DNA of 29,280 bases. Source: an uncultured Mollicutes bacterium. GTDB lineage: Bacteria > Bacillota_I > Bacilli_A > RF39 > UBA660. This document shows, piece after piece, positions 7,583-15,080 of the stretch. The notes beneath the pieces are model-generated. The model made no database searches, had not been told where the DNA came from, and saw nothing but the letters and a program-made list of their open reading frames with translations. The DNA lies in NCBI GenBank assembly GCA_900543055.1, contig UQQI01000015.1, positions 1-29,280 on the forward strand. The letters are read 5' to 3'. The position numbers were made by a program, and so were the translations under genes. Numbering within the stretch: the first letter of the stretch is position 1; every line of letters starts with the position of its first letter.

Positions 7583-8803
7583 CTATCTGAAATTAATTCC
7601 TGCTTCTCTTGCTTGTTCAGTTGTTTTAATGTCAATTTTTTTGAATTTAGTTAAACGTGTAGCAAGACGAGCATTTTGCCCTTTTTTACCAATAGCTAAT
7701 GAGAAGTTATCTCCATCTGCAATAACCATTGCTTCTAATTTCTTAGGATCAGTAATAGCAACTGTTAAATCTTTTGCAGGACTTAATGCATTTTCAATAA
7801 ATACAGCTGGATCCTTATCATATTTAACAACATCTAATTTTTCTCCATGTAACTCTTCAATAATTCTTGCGATTCTTGAACCTTTTTCACCAATACATGC
7901 TCCAATTGGGTCAACATTTGGATTTTCTGAATAAACTGCTACTTTACTTCTATTTCCAGCATCTCTTGCAACACTATAAATCATAACAGTTCCATCATTA
8001 ATTTCAGGAATTTCTGATTCAAATAATCTCTTAACAAATCCACAATGTGTTCTTGAAAGTAAAACTAATAAGTTCTTTCCAGTATTATCTACTTTTGATA
8101 CGTATACTTTTATTTGAGAACCCATTTCAATCTTTTCTCCTGGAATACATTCTTTTTTAGGTAAAATACCATTTGTTCTTCCAAGGTCAATGAAATAGTT
8201 ATCAGTATCTTCTAGTGATACAGTACCAACAAGCATTTCATCTTGCTTATCACCAAATTCCTCCATAATACTATTTCTTTCAGCTTCTCTTATTTTTTGT
8301 ACAACTACTTGTTTTGCAGTTGATGTAGCAACACGTCCAAAGTCTTTTGGAGTAATTTCAGTATCAATTGTGTCTCCAATTTCTAATTCTTTATGAATTT
8401 TTCTCGCATCGCTTAATTTAATTTCAGTTTCTTTATTAAAGAATGATGGTAGTTCTTCTTTAGGAAGTTCAATACCTTCTTTCAAAGCTTCTTGCTTTTC
8501 TTGTTCATATCTTTCTTCTTCCTCTTTAGTATCTTTGTCTTCATCATCTGCATAACTTTCAAATATTGCATCTTCATATTCTTCTTTTGTCATCTTGTCA
8601 TCTGGTACAACAGTTAAATATGAATAAACTTTAATTTCTCCTGTTTCTCTGTCAAATAAAACTTTAACATTTGTTTTTGAATTGAAGTTTTTCTTATATG
8701 CTGATGTTAAAGCTAGTTCCATAGCACTATATACAACTTCAGGATCAATATTTTTTTCTTTTACAATATTATCTAAGGCTTTTTTGAATTCTTTACTATT
8801 CAT
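7583..8803 (-). CDS. nusA: Transcription termination/antitermination factor NusA with acidic insertion
   Basis: NusA binds RNA polymerase and modulates pausing and intrinsic termination. The order is normal: N-terminal domain, S1 domain (about 170-240), KH1 with IGEKGSRI and KH2 with AIGKKGQNARLA, ending soon after KH2 as in Firmicutes. The N-terminal domain is interrupted. Between VVPDD (about 65-69) and KLSDARKIH (about 129) lie roughly 50 mostly acidic residues absent from Bacillus NusA, including DEDKDTKEEEERYEQ. The start is taken at the ATG at 8803, nine bases after GGGAG; the ATG at 8809 is too close. It overlaps the end of rimP by eight bases, so translation is probably coupled. Confidence 0.96.
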   Translation of the reverse strand: MNSKEFKKALDNIVKEKNIDPEVVYSAMELALTSAYKKNFNSKTNVKVLFDRETGEIKVYSYLTVVPDDKMTKEEYEDAIFESYADDEDKDTKEEEERYEQEKQEALKEGIELPKEELPSFFNKETEIKLSDARKIHKELEIGDTIDTEITPKDFGRVATSTAKQVVVQKIREAERNSIMEEFGDKQDEMLVGTVSLEDTDNYFIDLGRTNGILPKKECIPGEKIEMGSQIKVYVSKVDNTGKNLLVLLSRTHCGFVKRLFESEIPEINDGTVMIYSVARDAGNRSKVAVYSENPNVDPIGACIGEKGSRIARIIEELHGEKLDVVKYDKDPAVFIENALSPAKDLTVAITDPKKLEAMVIADGDNFSLAIGKKGQNARLATRLTKFKKIDIKTTEQAREAGINFR

Positions 8804-9056
8804 CCTCATTATCTCCCTTCTCTTTAGAATAAATATCTAATTCATCGCAGTCTTGTAATAAATCTTCATGTGCATCCATAATTTTATTTATTATTCTTGA
8901 GGCATCTGTAATTCTGTTTAAATCAATTATTTCATCACTATCAAGTACTATATTAAGTACCTTTCTTCCTTCTTCTGTACTAATAAATGAATCATCTACA
9001 AAAACATTTAATTCTTTAACTGATTCATCTACTAATTCTTTTATTTTCTCTTTCAC
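8796..9056 (-). CDS. rimP: Short RimP-like ribosome maturation factor (N-terminal domain only)
   Basis: At 86 residues this is about half of a normal RimP (about 150). Position directly before nusA and the pattern of the first domain (KVLNIVLDSDEIIDLNRITDASRIINKIMD, compare the usual FLRVFIDSD and the helix after it) support RimP. The region equivalent to the conserved LEVSSPGxxRPL is replaced by DELDIYSKEKG and the protein then ends in an acidic tail. The C-terminal SH3-like domain is absent, and nusA starts at once, so there is no leftover coding sequence for it. The GTG start has AAGGGAGG six bases upstream. RimP acts in 30S maturation; whether this short form still does is inference. Confidence 0.7.
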   Translation of the reverse strand: MKEKIKELVDESVKELNVFVDDSFISTEEGRKVLNIVLDSDEIIDLNRITDASRIINKIMDAHEDLLQDCDELDIYSKEKGDNEDE

Positions 9057-9081
9057 AAAGCACCTCCCTTATAAATAATAA

Positions 9082-9107
9082 GAGTGGGAAAACTCTTTCT
9101 CCCACTC
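9082..9107 (-). promoter_or_regulatory. Leader hairpin of the rimP-nusA operon (possible attenuator or upstream terminator)
   Basis: GAGTGGGA and TCCCACTC form a perfect 8-bp stem with a 10-base loop, followed by TTATTATTT. It starts about five bases after the predicted transcript start and about 25 bases before the rimP start. It could also end transcripts from the J-domain gene. A leader terminator allowing NusA to control its own operon is known in Bacillus. Confidence 0.6.
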
Positions 9108-9118
9108 CTTTCTCTTGT

Positions 9119-9146
9119 ATTATAACATAATTTATATATTTTACAA
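9119..9146 (-). promoter_or_regulatory. SigA promoter of the rimP-nusA-ylxR-infB-rbfA operon
   Basis: TTGTAA (9141-9146), 16 bases, TATAAT (9119-9124), with TGT before it giving an extended -10. It lies between the stop of the J-domain gene and the leader hairpin. Confidence 0.75.
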
Positions 9147-9153
9147 ACACTTT

Positions 9154-10449
9154 TTATTGTTGATTAGTTAATTGTTTATCTTTTTCTAATATAACTTCTG
9201 ACTTTTTAGCAAATTTTGGAACTAATATACTATCATTTTCTAAAGTATAAGTACTTCCACTCTTTTTAATTGCTTCTGGATTTAAATTATATAATGTTTC
9301 AACATCTGTACCATATAAATTAGCAATTTCTTCAAGAGCGTTAGTTTTTTGTAATTGTTCTGCAGTAATAGTTATTGACTGACTATAATATTTAATATCA
9401 CTTTCATATATTGTATATGGAATTTTAATAATTTGTCCCTTTTGAATATAACTAGCATTTTGAATATTATTTGCCTGTTTTATTGTTGATAAAGATATCT
9501 CAAAATCTTCTGCAAGTTGTGATAATGTATCTCCAACCTTAATCTTATAATATCTTGTCATATTAACTCTGCTGTTCATCTCATCAATAATATTTCCAAC
9601 ACCATCTTCCATTGAATTATCTATAGAACTATTTGTATCAGCTTCTTGTGACATACTAATACTTGTGTCAGAACTTACATATTTACTACTAGAAGTAGCA
9701 CCACCTATTCCACCAAAAGCCATAGATGCTGCTAAAATAATTGCTGCAATTGATTTTCTATTTCTAATAACATACTTTGGTACTGTATCTTCTTTTATTT
9801 TTCCAAACTTAGATAATTGATGATATAACTCATAAGAAATATGAACAACACCATGTCCTAAATTAACTGCTATTTCGTGTGGAACATCTCCACGATGTCT
9901 ATTTTTATTCATTCTTTTTGAAAGATTATAATGTCTTCTTATAAATGGTTTTGCCTTTTCTTCTTCTCTTATTTCATTCCAAATTCTCTTAAGATATTCT
10001 AAAGTTGTTTCATAATCTTCCTCATACTCTTCATATGTAGCACTATATCCATAAGCAGTTCTTCTATTACTATTTTGTTTTTGATAAGTTCTGCTATTAG
10101 CACGTCTTCTTCTTTCTCTTTCATTTTCTTCTTGTTGTCTCCTAGCACGTTCTTGTCTTCTTTGTTCTTTACGCATTTGCTCTGCTCTTAATTCAGAATA
10201 ATAAAGTACATAATCAGCATCATATCTCTCACGAGAACTAGGATTTTTTAAAACTGTATATGCCTCATTTATTTCTTTCATTCTAGCTTCAATTTCTTGA
10301 TATTTAGCATCGTTTGGTGATAAATCAGAATATTTATCAGGATGATACATAATAGCTAACTCTCTATAACGCTTTTTAAGTTCAACAGCACTTGCCTCTT
10401 TGCTAACGCCTAATATTTTATAATAATCCTTAAAATCTCTCATATTCAT
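9154..10449 (-). CDS. Membrane-anchored J-domain protein with extracellular LysM modules
   Basis: The 431-residue protein has an unusual layout. A full J-domain (about 8-78) has the HPD motif at 36-38, so it should stimulate DnaK. It is followed by an Arg/Glu/Gln-rich helix (about 90-120) and a linker with Tyr/Glu-rich and basic parts. One membrane helix lies at about 233-250. A Ser/Thr-rich spacer leads to a typical LysM domain (about 300-344, YKIKVGDTLSQLAEDF to KIP) and a second, diverged LysM-like segment (about 362-411, ending SILVPKF). The basic residues before the helix (RNRKS) place the J-domain in the cytoplasm and the LysM modules outside on peptidoglycan. None of the zinc-finger or substrate domains of true DnaJ is present. 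The start has AAGGGGG eight bases upstream. It is transcribed alone from a consensus promoter. Confidence 0.92.
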   Translation of the reverse strand: MNMRDFKDYYKILGVSKEASAVELKKRYRELAIMYHPDKYSDLSPNDAKYQEIEARMKEINEAYTVLKNPSSRERYDADYVLYYSELRAEQMRKEQRRQERARRQQEENERERRRRANSRTYQKQNSNRRTAYGYSATYEEYEEDYETTLEYLKRIWNEIREEEKAKPFIRRHYNLSKRMNKNRHRGDVPHEIAVNLGHGVVHISYELYHQLSKFGKIKEDTVPKYVIRNRKSIAAIILAASMAFGGIGGATSSSKYVSSDTSISMSQEADTNSSIDNSMEDGVGNIIDEMNSRVNMTRYYKIKVGDTLSQLAEDFEISLSTIKQANNIQNASYIQKGQIIKIPYTIYESDIKYYSQSITITAEQLQKTNALEEIANLYGTDVETLYNLNPEAIKKSGSTYTLENDSILVPKFAKKSEVILEKDKQLTNQQ

Positions 10450-10496
10450 AATTTAACCCCCTTATATTCATCCTGTACCCATCAATTAGTACGCTA

Positions 10497-10525
10497 ATTA
10501 TATCACAAGTATGCATATTTGTCAA
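10497..10525 (-). promoter_or_regulatory. Consensus SigA promoter of the J-domain/LysM gene
   Basis: A perfect TTGACA (10520-10525), a 17-base spacer and a perfect TATAAT (10497-10502) preceded by TGTGA. This is the best promoter in the window. Confidence 0.9.
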
Positions 10526-10531
10526 ACAAAT
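10517..10531. promoter_or_regulatory. Palindrome over the -35 box of the J-domain/LysM promoter (possible operator)
   Basis: ATTTGT, three bases, ACAAAT. The -35 hexamer lies within it, so a bound dimer would block polymerase. The regulator is unknown. Confidence 0.4.
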
Positions 10532-10550
10532 GTTGTTTATCAAACACAAA

Positions 10551-11960
10551 TCAATTAAAATTTTTCCAAGTAACTAACATATTATCACGAACTTCGTATA
10601 TACCAAGAAGTCTATTAGTACTATCTTTAAATATAACTCTATCTTCTATATTCCATTTATTTTCAAGTCTTACACCATTTGATACTTTAAACTTATCGTC
10701 ATTATCAATAACAACAATAGGATAATCAAGACACTCTTCTATACTAAGAATTCTATAATTATTATTTAATAAATCATCAATTGTATTAGACATATCAATT
10801 GATACAACTCCTTGTTTTGTCCTAATTAATCTAGACATAGTTGCATAAACTCCAAGTTCTTTAGAAATATCCTGTATTAAACTTCTTATATAACAACCTT
10901 TTGTTACTAAAGTTCTAAAAGTAAAAGATGAAGAATCCCTAGAAAGTAGTTCTATATCTTTTATAGTAACTTCTTTTTTAGGTAAAATAACACTCTTACC
11001 ATTTCTCGCATATTCATATAACTTTTTACCATTTACTTTAACAGCAGAATATATTGGTACTTCTTGCATATAAGTCTTTTTAAAACTATTTAAAACATTA
11101 AGAATATCTAAATTATCAGGAATACTACATCTATTTAAAATAACTCCATCAGTATCATATGAATCAGTGCAAAAACCAAGTTTTACTTCTGCTATATATT
11201 CTTTATCTTTAGAAGTTAATAATTCAACTATCTTAGTAGCCTTCCCAATCGCAATAATAAGAATACCTTCTGCTAAAGGATCTAAAGTACCAGTATGTCC
11301 TACTTTCTTAATACCAAATATATGACTAACATCATTAACTACATCAAAAGAAGTTGGACCACTATTTTTATTAATAACAATAACACCACTAAATTCTTTT
11401 AAATATTCTTCTAAAGTCCAATTATTCTTCATAATAATATGAGCAGGAACGACACCAACATATCTAATATGCCAAGGTTCATATAAAACTCCAGTAATAT
11501 CTTCTTTACCCTCAGGATATCTTAAGATAAAACCAAAATCTTTTAAATATTTATAAATACTTTCATAATATTCTTTTTGTTCTTCTAATTCATAATTATC
11601 TTTAGGAAAATGTCCATTAACTTTAATATTAATATCAAGACAAAGTCCAGTATGATGTTCACTAGTATATGGAGCTGCTACATGAATCTTAGTATACTCT
11701 TCTCCATATTTTTCAACAAACTCATTATAAATTTTTTCTTGATCATCAAAACTTCTATAAGCACTAGATATACCTATCTCAATATTTTTATTCATTAAAA
11801 ACTCTTTAAGTAATAAATAACTATTTAAGGTATTCTCTTCAACTAAAATCTTTTTACCATCAATATCATAAGTCTCTAATAAATGAACTTTCTTTAAATA
11901 ATAATCCTTAATTTTATTATTCTTATTAACCAACAAAGTATTTGTATTTGACTTATTCAT
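10551..11960 (-). CDS. truB: Fusion of an M15 (VanY-type) D,D/L,D-carboxypeptidase to tRNA pseudouridine-55 synthase TruB
   Basis: One uninterrupted 469-residue frame holds two complete enzymes. Residues about 35-190 are a peptidase M15B domain with SAYRSF (66-71), the zinc motif SEHHTGLCLD (His102, Asp109) and EPWHIRYVG (Glu161, His164). Such enzymes remove the last amino acid of peptidoglycan stem peptides. Residues about 191-469 are TruB, which makes pseudouridine 55 in tRNA: the N-terminal GVIVINKNSGPTSFDVV, catalytic Asp227 in GHTGTLDPLAEG, VPIYSAVKVNGKKLYEYAR and a PUA-like C-terminal part. The N-terminus is hydrophilic, with no signal peptide or membrane helix, so both halves should be cytoplasmic. 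The TruB half has no Met at its normal start, and the nearest internal ATG has no ribosome site. AAGGA precedes the ATG by 10 bases. It is not next to rbfA, its usual neighbour. Confidence 0.95.
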   Translation of the reverse strand: MNKSNTNTLLVNKNNKIKDYYLKKVHLLETYDIDGKKILVEENTLNSYLLLKEFLMNKNIEIGISSAYRSFDDQEKIYNEFVEKYGEEYTKIHVAAPYTSEHHTGLCLDINIKVNGHFPKDNYELEEQKEYYESIYKYLKDFGFILRYPEGKEDITGVLYEPWHIRYVGVVPAHIIMKNNWTLEEYLKEFSGVIVINKNSGPTSFDVVNDVSHIFGIKKVGHTGTLDPLAEGILIIAIGKATKIVELLTSKDKEYIAEVKLGFCTDSYDTDGVILNRCSIPDNLDILNVLNSFKKTYMQEVPIYSAVKVNGKKLYEYARNGKSVILPKKEVTIKDIELLSRDSSSFTFRTLVTKGCYIRSLIQDISKELGVYATMSRLIRTKQGVVSIDMSNTIDDLLNNNYRILSIEECLDYPIVVIDNDDKFKVSNGVRLENKWNIEDRVIFKDSTNRLLGIYEVRDNMLVTWKNFN

Positions 11961-12013
11961 AACATCACATTCCTTATGAAATTTATTTTATCATATACCA
12001 AAATAGTTTTATA

Positions 12014-12040
12014 CAAAAAAAGAACTATATTAAGCTCTTT
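12014..12040 (-). terminator. Intrinsic terminator after yqeH
   Basis: AAAGAGCT, loop TAATAT, AGTTCTTT, then Ts: an 8-bp stem with one G-U pair. The yqeH TAG stop spans the loop and the 3' arm. Confidence 0.8.
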
Positions 12041-13038
12041 CTCATAAATGTATCTATATCTTTATCAATGTAAACATCTATTACACCTTTATTAACTATT
12101 TTAACAAAGCCTAGTCCATTAATTACTAAATCTTCATCATATTTAACTTCATAAGTAAGTTTGTTTTTATCTTTTAATTCATCATTATTAAATAAATTAA
12201 GTAATCTTTTTACTTTTAAATCATTTGATACAAATAAAGTAAAACTGTTTTTTTCTCCTTCTACATAATCAATTCTAATTAAATCTTCAATTATAATTGA
12301 TTGATTTTTTCTTAATTGATATGTACGTGGTTTAATCTCTTTTTTAGGAGAAATCTTTTTTACCATTGAAGCATCTACTCTATTTAATATAGAACCATTA
12401 TCTACTAATCCTGGTGTATCTATTAATGTTAAATAATCATTAATGTCTATTTTAACTAAATTAAGTGTAGTTGAAGGTAATGGACTCATAGTAAGTTCTT
12501 GTGTATTATCTGAGTAATTAGAAATTAATTTATTAATTAAACTACTCTTACCAGCATTAGTATGTCCCACAACGTAAACATTCTTACTAGTTTGATAATA
12601 CTTAATTCTTTTAAGTAAATAATCTATATTAATATTTTTATTAACTGATACTACTATTACTTCTTCAAATTCAATATTTTTCTCTTTTAAGTAATTAATT
12701 AATTTTTCATCTTTTACAGACTTTGGTAAAACATCTTTTTTATTAAGAACAAGTATCATTTTATTTGGAATTATATTTCTTATTTCTTCAATGTTTTCTT
12801 CTAAATTTAATAAATCTGTAATATATAAAACTAAGTCTTTTGTTTCTCCAACACTTTTAAGTATTTTTAAATATTCATCATTTGATTTAGTAACTACTTG
12901 ATATTCTCCATAGTTTTTCATTCTAAAACATCTTTGACAAACATCATTTTCAAGACTCGTCGTATACCCTTCTTGTAATAAATTTTGATCTTGTAGTAAA
13001 ACCCCACAACCACTACAACGTTTCTCTTCATTATTCAT
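12025..13038 (-). CDS. yqeH: Ribosome biogenesis GTPase YqeH
   Basis: YqeH is a circularly permuted GTPase needed for 30S assembly. The 337-residue protein has the N-terminal zinc finger (CSGCG, then CQRC) and the GTPase motifs in permuted order: NKKD (G4) first, then the G5-like VVSVNK, P-loop GHTNAGKSS (G1) and DTPGLVDNG (G3). A C-terminal domain follows, as in the family. It is slightly shorter than the Bacillus protein. The start is the ATG at 13038, eight bases after AGAGAGG; the in-frame ATG at 13074 lies deep inside yqeG. It overlaps the yqeG stop by eight bases, so the pair is probably translationally coupled, as in Bacillus where yqeG and yqeH are adjacent. Confidence 0.95.
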   Translation of the reverse strand: MNNEEKRCSGCGVLLQDQNLLQEGYTTSLENDVCQRCFRMKNYGEYQVVTKSNDEYLKILKSVGETKDLVLYITDLLNLEENIEEIRNIIPNKMILVLNKKDVLPKSVKDEKLINYLKEKNIEFEEVIVVSVNKNINIDYLLKRIKYYQTSKNVYVVGHTNAGKSSLINKLISNYSDNTQELTMSPLPSTTLNLVKIDINDYLTLIDTPGLVDNGSILNRVDASMVKKISPKKEIKPRTYQLRKNQSIIIEDLIRIDYVEGEKNSFTLFVSNDLKVKRLLNLFNNDELKDKNKLTYEVKYDEDLVINGLGFVKIVNKGVIDVYIDKDIDTFMRKSLI

Positions 13039-13549
13039 AATATTTACCTCTCTCGAATAATCCCCTTTTTTCATATCTTTTAACTATTTTTTCTTCAATT
13101 TTTCTGTTCAAACCTGTTATTTTTAAATCTTTTTCTCCTAGCGGATCAACAAGTATTGTCATTATTTTAAATCTGTTTCCCGCAAGAACATCAGTAACTA
13201 TTTGATCTCCTATCATACACATTTCTTTTTTCTTTAAATGATAATTACTTTTTATTTTTCTAAGACCTCTAGTAGATGGTTTCATACTCCAAGAAACACC
13301 ACCTACCCCAAGTTCTTCTAAATATGGAGTAATTCTTCCTCTTGTATTATTTGAACTAATTAATATTAAAAAGTCATCCTGTAATTTTTTTATTAATTTT
13401 CTAGTCTCTTCTGGACACCTTCTATGATCAATTAATCCTAATGTATTATCAAGATCAAATACTAAACAAGTTATTCCCTTTTTTTTTAACTTTTTATAAT
13501 TTATTTCAAATATATTTTTTTTATACATTGCTGGCTTAAACAACCCCAT
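13031..13549 (-). CDS. yqeG: YqeG-family HAD phosphatase
   Basis: The 172-residue HAD-superfamily protein has the nucleophile motif DLDNT near residue 33, the Ser/Thr motif LISSNN, the Lys motif KPSTRGLRKI and the acidic motif MIGDQIVTDVLAGN. This is the full set for a class III HAD phosphatase of the YqeG type. The substrate is not established; the constant link with yqeH suggests a role near ribosome assembly or nucleotide metabolism. The ATG follows GGTGAT. The promoter overlaps the stop codon of the deacetylase upstream. Confidence 0.93.
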   Translation of the reverse strand: MGLFKPAMYKKNIFEINYKKLKKKGITCLVFDLDNTLGLIDHRRCPEETRKLIKKLQDDFLILISSNNTRGRITPYLEELGVGGVSWSMKPSTRGLRKIKSNYHLKKKEMCMIGDQIVTDVLAGNRFKIMTILVDPLGEKDLKITGLNRKIEEKIVKRYEKRGLFERGKYYE

Positions 13550-13564
13550 AACATCACCAAGATA

Positions 13565-13593
13565 ATTATATAATAAAATAAAAAATATGTCTA
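13565..13593 (-). promoter_or_regulatory. SigA-type promoter of yqeG-yqeH
   Basis: TAGACA (13588-13593), 17 bases, TATAAT (13565-13570). The -35 box overlaps the TAG stop of the deacetylase gene. The leader would be about 10 bases. Confidence 0.6.
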
Positions 13594-15024
13594 ATTATTT
13601 ACTCTTTGTTGAACCATATCAGTATCCATCGTAACTACTTCAAATCTATAACCATTTTCTTTAGCATACTTAATAATATCTCTTAAAGCATCTCTCGTAT
13701 ATGTTTTTATATCATGCATTAAAATCATATTGGCTCTATCTTTTCTTAAATTATTTATAACATTATTTTTTATATCTTCAGCTGTTGGTCTACCTCCTGC
13801 AGCATCTCCAGATGATAAATTCCAATCATAATATTTAAACCCCTTATTAATTACATCTTTTGTTAGACTACTCATAATTCCTGGACAATACTTTCTACTT
13901 ATTGTATTACTTGAACCTCCTGGAAATCTAATTATATGTGATTCATATCCTGTAACATTTTTAACTCTTTCTTGAACACTATATAAGTCATTAAAGTAAG
14001 CATCAACTGATGCGTAAACTCTTGAATAATCATGACTACTTGTATGAAGTCCAATACTATGCCCTTCATCATATTCTCTTTTTACTAAATAATCTGGTCC
14101 TTTATTAGTAACAAAGAAAGTTGCTTTTACCCCTTCTTCTTTTAATATATCTAAAATTACATTAGTTGTTCCTTCTTGTGGACCATCATCAAAAGTTAAA
14201 TATATTGTTCCATTTTTATTTCTTTCACTTACAATAACATGTCTTACTGCTTCGCTCTTGTTACCTGCTTTATCAACTGCTTTATAAACTAACTTATAAT
14301 CTCCCGTTTTACTAGTATCAACACTACCGGAAACTTTTACTTTTACTTTATCATCACAATTATCACTAACTTCATATAAAGGATCATTAAAACTATCTCC
14401 AACATATAAATACATATAATCACTATCTTTTAATGCAAGATTTGGAGCAATATTATCTTTATAAATAATCTTTTTAGAAATACTCTTCTTATTACCATTA
14501 CTATCCAAAACATAATAAGTAATTTTATCTTTTTCTATATTAAACTTAACTTTAGAAGAAATATCTCCATCATAGTTATCACTTGCTTTTACTTTTTCAG
14601 GAACTACTTCACTTCCAGGACATGCATAAACATCTGTTTTATCAATATCAATATTAGGTTTTTCTTTATCTAAAACATCAACAACTCTTACAACCTTCTT
14701 TGTTAATACATCACCCTTTACTTGATAAACTATTTTATATTTTCCTAACTTTTTAGAATTAACATTACCACTAACTTTAACGTCACTAGTTACATCTTTT
14801 CCTAAGTATTTAGCACTATATCCCATATCACTATAATTATCTTTATAATTAATAACAATATGTTTTCCACCAATAAGATTTATCTGTGGCATAAGTAAAT
14901 AATTAAACATAAAATATGCAATAAAAAGTAATACAGCAATTACACCCCATTCAAAAATAACTTTCTTATCAATACTCTCTCTAAATCTTTTAATTTTTCT
15001 CTTAGTCCATATTTTTATTTTCAA
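13591..15024 (-). CDS. Membrane-anchored polysaccharide deacetylase with three Ig-like domains
   Basis: The protein (477 residues from TTG 15024) has a basic cytoplasmic start, one membrane helix (about 26-44) and three Ig-like repeats of the DUF5011 kind. The repeats cover about 48-117, 120-190 and 194-266; examples are VSGNVNSKKLGKYKIVYQV and VSGSVDTSKTGDYKLVYKAVDKAGNKS. The C-terminal NodB domain has TFDDGP (about 277-282), HTSSH (about 327-331, metal ligands), RFPGGSS and LMHD. All catalytic motifs are present, so it should deacetylate a wall glycan, peptidoglycan or a surface polymer outside the cell. The start is uncertain. A GTG at 15033 is in frame, but the AAAGAG ribosome site and the predicted transcript start favour the TTG at 15024. 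It has its own promoter. Confidence 0.9.
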   Translation of the reverse strand: MKIKIWTKRKIKRFRESIDKKVIFEWGVIAVLLFIAYFMFNYLLMPQINLIGGKHIVINYKDNYSDMGYSAKYLGKDVTSDVKVSGNVNSKKLGKYKIVYQVKGDVLTKKVVRVVDVLDKEKPNIDIDKTDVYACPGSEVVPEKVKASDNYDGDISSKVKFNIEKDKITYYVLDSNGNKKSISKKIIYKDNIAPNLALKDSDYMYLYVGDSFNDPLYEVSDNCDDKVKVKVSGSVDTSKTGDYKLVYKAVDKAGNKSEAVRHVIVSERNKNGTIYLTFDDGPQEGTTNVILDILKEEGVKATFFVTNKGPDYLVKREYDEGHSIGLHTSSHDYSRVYASVDAYFNDLYSVQERVKNVTGYESHIIRFPGGSSNTISRKYCPGIMSSLTKDVINKGFKYYDWNLSSGDAAGGRPTAEDIKNNVINNLRKDRANMILMHDIKTYTRDALRDIIKYAKENGYRFEVVTMDTDMVQQRVNN

Positions 15025-15050
15025 TTGTACCACTCTTTCTAACTATAACT

Positions 15051-15079
15051 ATTATAAATTCTAAAGTGTATTTTGTAAA
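15051..15079 (-). promoter_or_regulatory. SigA-type promoter of the polysaccharide deacetylase gene
   Basis: TTTACA (15074-15079), 17 bases, TATAAT (15051-15056). It begins right after the sigK stop codon, so the deacetylase can be expressed outside sporulation. Confidence 0.75.
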
Positions 15080-15080
15080 A

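Noticed and set aside
7360..7934. Plus-strand open frames opposite ylxR and nusA.
   Set aside because: Shadows of conserved genes on the other strand, with no plausible protein features.
11400..11450. Separate peptidase and TruB genes merged by a lost stop codon.
   Set aside because: The frame is continuous, the TruB half has no start codon at its normal N-terminus and no ribosome site is nearby. A true fusion is the better reading.
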